A stretch of DNA of 64,000 nucleotides, from positions 1-64,000 of the forward strand of contig BDIU01000223.1 of NCBI GenBank assembly GCA_002118135.1, in the 5' to 3' direction. Position 1 is the stretch's first letter; each line of letters opens with the position of its first letter. Under the pieces are notes generated by a model. The model saw nothing but the letters and a program-made list of their open reading frames with translations. It was not told where the DNA came from and made no database searches. The translations under genes and the position numbers were made by a program. Origin of the DNA: Trebouxia sp. TZW2008. Taxonomy: Eukaryota > Chlorophyta > Trebouxiophyceae > Trebouxiales > Trebouxiaceae. Shown in pieces: positions 48,371 to 64,000 of this stretch.

Positions 48371-49764
48371 AGCCATGCTGTTGCTTTGGCGGCGTCTACC
48401 AATCGAGGAGGATCAGCTCACTTCTGTGACATCTGGTATCACGATCAAACCACAGCCACAGCAGCGGGCCCTCAATCCTCAAGCGCTAAGCATCAACAAG
48501 GCAGGAATGAGCAATTTTTGCTAGGCTTGACAACGGCCAGGCGCCTTTCAGGAAGCACAAGGGAGGCTGTTTGCCAAATCTGCCTAGGCAGCACTTCCTG
48601 TCCCCGCGCCATGCTGCAGTGCCAGTGCCTGCTGCTCACATGTTTGCAAGCACTGCAGCGTGTCCACTTCTCAAGCAGCAGCAAGGAGGTCAGGAGCTCA
48701 CACAACAGCTGCAGAGCACACATCAGCTGTGGTCAAACAAACATAAGGATGATGGACATCGTCATGGCTTGGAGGTCATTTGCACAGGGTGGCAGCACCT
48801 GTGCTACAGACTGCAGTAAAGCCGCTAGAATGTTAGGCAAAGCACAAAGGACTGTGCAGCCTCTGGTGGGTTTTGCTGAGCCACAATCGAATGAAGCTTC
48901 AACTTTGCTTCAGATCTTGGCACTGAGATATGCCATGTTTATGACTTGCTTTGCTTGGTGTACCAGTATCACATTGATCAAAGCTTCAAGAATCATTGCT
49001 TATGCATGTCTCTCAATGCAAAACTTTAGAAACACTACTTGTATGCAAGTCAGCAGCAGCAATCTGCCTAGCGTCAATATTGCTGACCGCCAGGCTGCTG
49101 AGTCTGCCATGCATTGCTTTGCCTGTCTGCGCCGTATGCTGTGGTAGTGTTTTGCCAAGCACAGTGATGTAGCAAAGGCACTGTAGTCTGGAGAATGTTC
49201 CTCGACCTCGCCAAGCAAATGGGGAGAGCCACTCAGCAACAGACCAGTCATTGCCTAGACAATGCGATTTTGCCATAGGTGGTGCCAGACTGAGTAACAG
49301 AGGATCGTGGTCAATGTAGCACCAAGTCTACCTCAAGGCTGTTGCAATTGTTTAGATCATGCTGAGATCATGCTGCCTGTATGAAGGTCAGAATGTTGAC
49401 ATAAGCAACGGAATCGAGGCAACAGGCCTGACTATGAAACAAGCAAAATCACACACTGCTGCAAGTAATGCCTGCATATGGATCTTGGCACTACATAAGT
49501 GTGCACCACCCTGCAACTCGAAGACTGTGTACAGCAATGCTAGCCACACAGGTCTCAAACAAGAATAGATTCTGACGTCAAATGTGACAGCCAACCTGCT
49601 AGCAATGGATTGATTTGGTGGAAGCTATCTAGGGCAAGGAGTGGGTGAAGTGACTTGCACAAGAATGTGTGATGTTTTGACGCCTTTGTGTGACATTGAT
49701 GTTGGATGATGCCACTTGCAATCATGACAGTCGTTTGTCATGCTGCAAGACGTCAAAGAGGGCC
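48371..49764. other. Gap between small membrane protein and HSP60 3' end
   Basis: Contains a 253-codon plus-strand open frame (48386-49147) rich in Cys, Ser and Met with no domain, judged probably non-coding. No other gene or repeat was recognised. Confidence 0.4.
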
Positions 49765-61079
<11,315 letters not shown>

Positions 61080-61429
61080 CGATCAAAGCCGATGCCACTC
61101 AATGACAGTCCTGCTCTCAGTCACAAAGCTGTCGCAGCACCACTCCAATTGCCGGCGGTGCCCTGAGACTCGAGAGCTGGGAAGGTTCTGGAGAATTAGC
61201 GAATTCTGCTCTAGGGTTCAGCGATATGACGTCACCTTACTAAAGATATCCGTTTTAGTCACGATACCTTGAACCAGGCAAGGGCGTGTATACACATGCG
61301 CAATAGAGCATGTAGAGCAGTTCGTTGTGACGGTTCAGCTCGCGTCCACGCCGGCCTTGATTGGTACAGTGCGACACGCTCACGCATCCGTGCTCGACGT
61401 TTGACACCCAACGGTTCCCCGCCCCTGAC
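61080..61429. promoter_or_regulatory. Divergent promoter region between HSP60 and decarboxylase genes
   Basis: 350 bp separates the two divergent start codons. It contains a ttctggagaattagcgaattc stretch near 61180 that loosely resembles alternating nGAAn/nTTCn heat-shock elements, in a position suited to HSP60. That reading is speculative. Confidence 0.4.
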
Positions 61430-64000
61430 ATGGCTGGTAGCAGCATAAACGGCACTGAAGCCAGCGAGCACACCAGTACCGTTACAGTCAAAAATTCGTT
61501 TCAAGATCAGCAGAACGGAGCTCCCGCGCAACACTCAAGCTCCAATGGCGTCAGCAAGGGTCCCTCCAGCCAGCAAGCTCAAGCAGAAACGCCTTACCAA
61601 CACCCTATGAGCCTCGACGACGTACGGGAATGCCCGATAGCTTCGTTTAATGCGTTTGGCACAGCAACAGCAATGACCGTCGATGTGCCCCTGCAGTTCA
61701 GAAAGCGAGCGCACGAAATGGTGGACTTTGTCTGCGACTACTATAGCAAAGTGGATGAATTGCCCGTGCGGTCCTCAGTCGAGGTGGGTTTCACCCATGA
61801 GAGCCGTTGCCCCGATTCCACAGAACCTTCTATATGCCTCAAACCAATTCAGCCAATAGACTTTGCATGGCTCTGCCCTCAGCAAGTTAGCATGCCCTTA
61901 ACTGCGGTCAACAAAGTCTGGTTGTATCTGCTGTGCAGCCAGGCTATCTGCATGAGCAGCTACCGACACAGGCGCCAGCCACTGGTGAGCCTTGGGGCAA
62001 TATCATGAAGGATGTTGAGGACAAGATTATGCCAGGTGAGAGATCAAGCAGAGCCATATCACACACCTGTTACACAAGTTTGGCTGTTTCAGCTTACAAT
62101 GCAGCAATGAACACAGCTTTTGCTGAACTAAGACGCACTTAGACTGCATCTGCATTGCCTTTGCATAAGACTTCGTGGGGAGCACAAACCTCCCTTGCGA
62201 CTGAATGCTGCTGGATTCTGCTGACATACTTCACAATGGCTTGATTTACAGGAAAGCTTTTCTTGCCCTTCAGCCCTGGTTCACTCTAAGGTGCCCTGGA
62301 GTGCACTACGGTTGTTTGGGCTAGCCCTAATGTGTCACGGTCAGCATTGGTCCCGACAGTACTGACTGATCCTGTCCTGCTGCTTGCAGGCTTGACGCAT
62401 TGGCAAAGCTCAAGCTTCTTTGCTTACTACCCCTGCAACTCCAGCTTCCCTGGCATGCTGGGCGAGATGCTGTGCGCAGGTTTTGCCACGCAGAACTTTT
62501 CTTGGATAGGCAGCCCTGCTGCAACTGAGCTGGAAACCGTGAGCCTCTAACCTGCTCATTTTCCACAGGACTGCATTTAAAACCTACTGCACATGCAGCT
62601 TGTCCCTTGCATTGCACAGCCTGCTGTATGGCTTACAGAGACAGGGTGAGGCATACCTGCTACCTAGCTCCAGTCTGGGCAGGCACAGGTGTCAACCATA
62701 GCACACGCAATTGTGATCTACTATTCTGGTCACTCCAGTTTGCGCAGGCTTAGGTGTCAATCATTGCACGCGCAATTCTAACCTACCATTCTGGTCAAAG
62801 ATGTAGGGTTCAAGCTGCCTGTGAAGCAATGTGGGCATTCTCTAGTTTGCAGTCATGGTCATGGTATCACTGTGATTCTCAACCCATGATATTGTAGCTG
62901 CACCCCCTCAAGTAGATGGCCTGCAGATTGTGCAACATCCCACGGCTCTTGCTACTCAATTCTTTGTTGCCTGCCATCCAGGATTGTCCTGTGACATCTG
63001 TACTGCCTCTGTGATGTGCAAGGCACTTCTGGTCTGTCTAGGCCACAAGCGCTGTGGTGAAGCGCAATCAGGGCACATTACTACTGAAAGAGCTGTGTTG
63101 CAGACAACTCTCGTAAAGCTTTTTGCAAGGCAGAACTTCTTCACATGCAGATAGTAATGGACTGGCTGGGCAAGCTACTAGGTCTCCCTCAGAAGTTCCT
63201 GTCAAGGACCCCAGAGGGGTCCCTTCAGGCAGGGGGTGGGGTCATTCAGGGCACTGCCAGTGAAGCTGCCCTGGTGTGCATGCTGGCAGCGAGGGCTAGA
63301 GCCATGCAGGACCGCCCCGCTACAGACATGACCAAACTAGTTGCCTACACATCAGACCAGGTATTGTCTTTTGAGGGAAAAGAAAGGAAACGTCTTCAGC
63401 CTCAGGTGCCATAAGGGGAAGCTCTGTGAGTGGACACAGCGCAAGATTGCTGCCTGTAGCGCAGCAGTCAGCACAGACAGCTTCAGCACAATCTCAGCTG
63501 CAGACACCCTCAGATCCACTCAACTCACCAGCTGAGGCGTACATTCGCTCGCGATTTATGTCACAGAGCACAAACCAGCGCAGCAGTCTGCTAGGATTGA
63601 GCTCATCCAGTCATCTACCTGCATCTTTCTACAGTTGAATGCTCCATACTTGTGCCCACCACACATGTGGTCGACTTAGTTGCCTCCGCATACAGATCTG
63701 GTACTAACCCTGGCTTCATACTGCTTTTCATGTGCATCTTTGTACAGCTGGATGCTGTGCTTTTATTGAGGGCTGCCTGTGCATGACTTACTGTACATCA
63801 GGCATTAACAGTTTTGATGTGAGGCCTGATGACGCATCCAACTTTAAAGATAGAAAGGAACCATTTGCGGCTTCCCCTTTTGTACGCCATCAGCTGCATT
63901 TGACCAAACAGCAAAGACTTTCACAATGCATTCTGCAGGCGCACAGCAGTGCAAAGAAAGCTGCCATGATTTCTGGCACAACCCACTTGCGGGTTTTGAA
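61430..64000 (+). CDS. Aromatic L-amino acid decarboxylase (group II PLP-dependent), 3' end missing
   Basis: Exons 61430-61783, 61939-62035, 62390-62538, 63151-63360 and 63939 to the window edge join in phase; the gene continues beyond 64000. A 75-residue Ser/Gln-rich N-terminus without family similarity precedes the decarboxylase: [108 protein letters not shown], and [13 protein letters not shown] at the edge. This order matches tyrosine, tryptophan, histidine and DOPA decarboxylases or plant aldehyde synthases, which make amines or aldehydes from aromatic amino acids. The PLP lysine lies outside the window, so the exact reaction cannot be judged. Confidence 0.92.
62668..62797. repeat. Two-copy tandem repeat of about 65 bp in a decarboxylase intron
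   Basis: ctccagtctgggcaggcaca and ctccagtttgcgcaggctta begin two copies that share gtgtcaa, cgcaatt and ttctggtca. It lies between exons 62390-62538 and 63151-63360. Confidence 0.8.

Noticed and set aside
48386..49147. 253-codon plus-strand open frame just after the small membrane protein
   Set aside because: No domain, no repeat, composition (many Cys, Ser, Met, Gln) like translated non-coding DNA of this region; probably 3' UTR or intergenic. Transcript and homologue evidence could revive it.

Overview
The window is nuclear DNA from a eukaryote, most likely a green alga (chlorophyte, possibly trebouxiophyte-like). Reasons: nearly all genes are split by many short GT-AG introns; organelle-targeted products occur (mitochondrial HSP60, a NFU iron-sulfur scaffold, a plastid-type pseudokinase); there is an octotricopeptide-like/RAP protein, a family greatly expanded in green algae; and the PTEN, REI1 and amino-acid permease sequences look plant-like. 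No prokaryotic operon, rRNA, tRNA or CRISPR array was seen. The species assignment is inference. All splice models were built by eye from splice sites, reading phase and family similarity.

Layout. 0.1-7.5 kb: a Golgi-type METTL24-like methyltransferase (-), a PTEN phosphatase (-), and an Mpo1/DUF962 membrane dioxygenase-like protein (+). 8.5-14.9 kb: an eight-exon GT4 glycosyltransferase (-), a coiled-coil tail-anchored orphan (-), and a weak hypothetical gene. 15-21.7 kb: a NFU scaffold (+) and an OPR/RAP organelle RNA-binding protein (+). 24.4-29.7 kb: a plastid-type protein pseudokinase (+). 30-35.2 kb: a HAD-IIA hydrolase of the CECR5/HDHD5 type (-), almost touching head-to-head an AAAP amino-acid transporter (+, 35.25-40.8 kb). 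41.1-41.9 kb: TRAPPC4/Trs23 (+). 43.3-47.8 kb: a small unknown protein and a REI1/ZNF622-like ribosome biogenesis protein (-). 48.1-48.4 kb: a small single-pass membrane protein (+). 49.8-61.1 kb: mitochondrial HSP60 (-), whose 12 exons are spread over 11 kb. 61.4 kb to the edge: an aromatic amino acid decarboxylase (+, cut off). The genes are unrelated housekeeping genes, not a pathway cluster.

The most unusual feature is how the introns are built. In most long genes the introns hold tandem, decaying copies of the neighbouring exon edge. Copies of an acceptor site plus the first part of an exon lie upstream of the true exon. Copies of the last part of an exon plus its donor lie downstream. 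Two of the arrays repeat at close to 145-155 bp. These exon-boundary echoes, together with unrelated intronic satellites, explain much of the intron length and most of the apparently coding fragments inside introns. Two proteins are also notable: a REI1-like protein that has lost almost all zinc ligands in its four fingers, and a kinase-fold protein lacking the HRD and DFG aspartate motifs.
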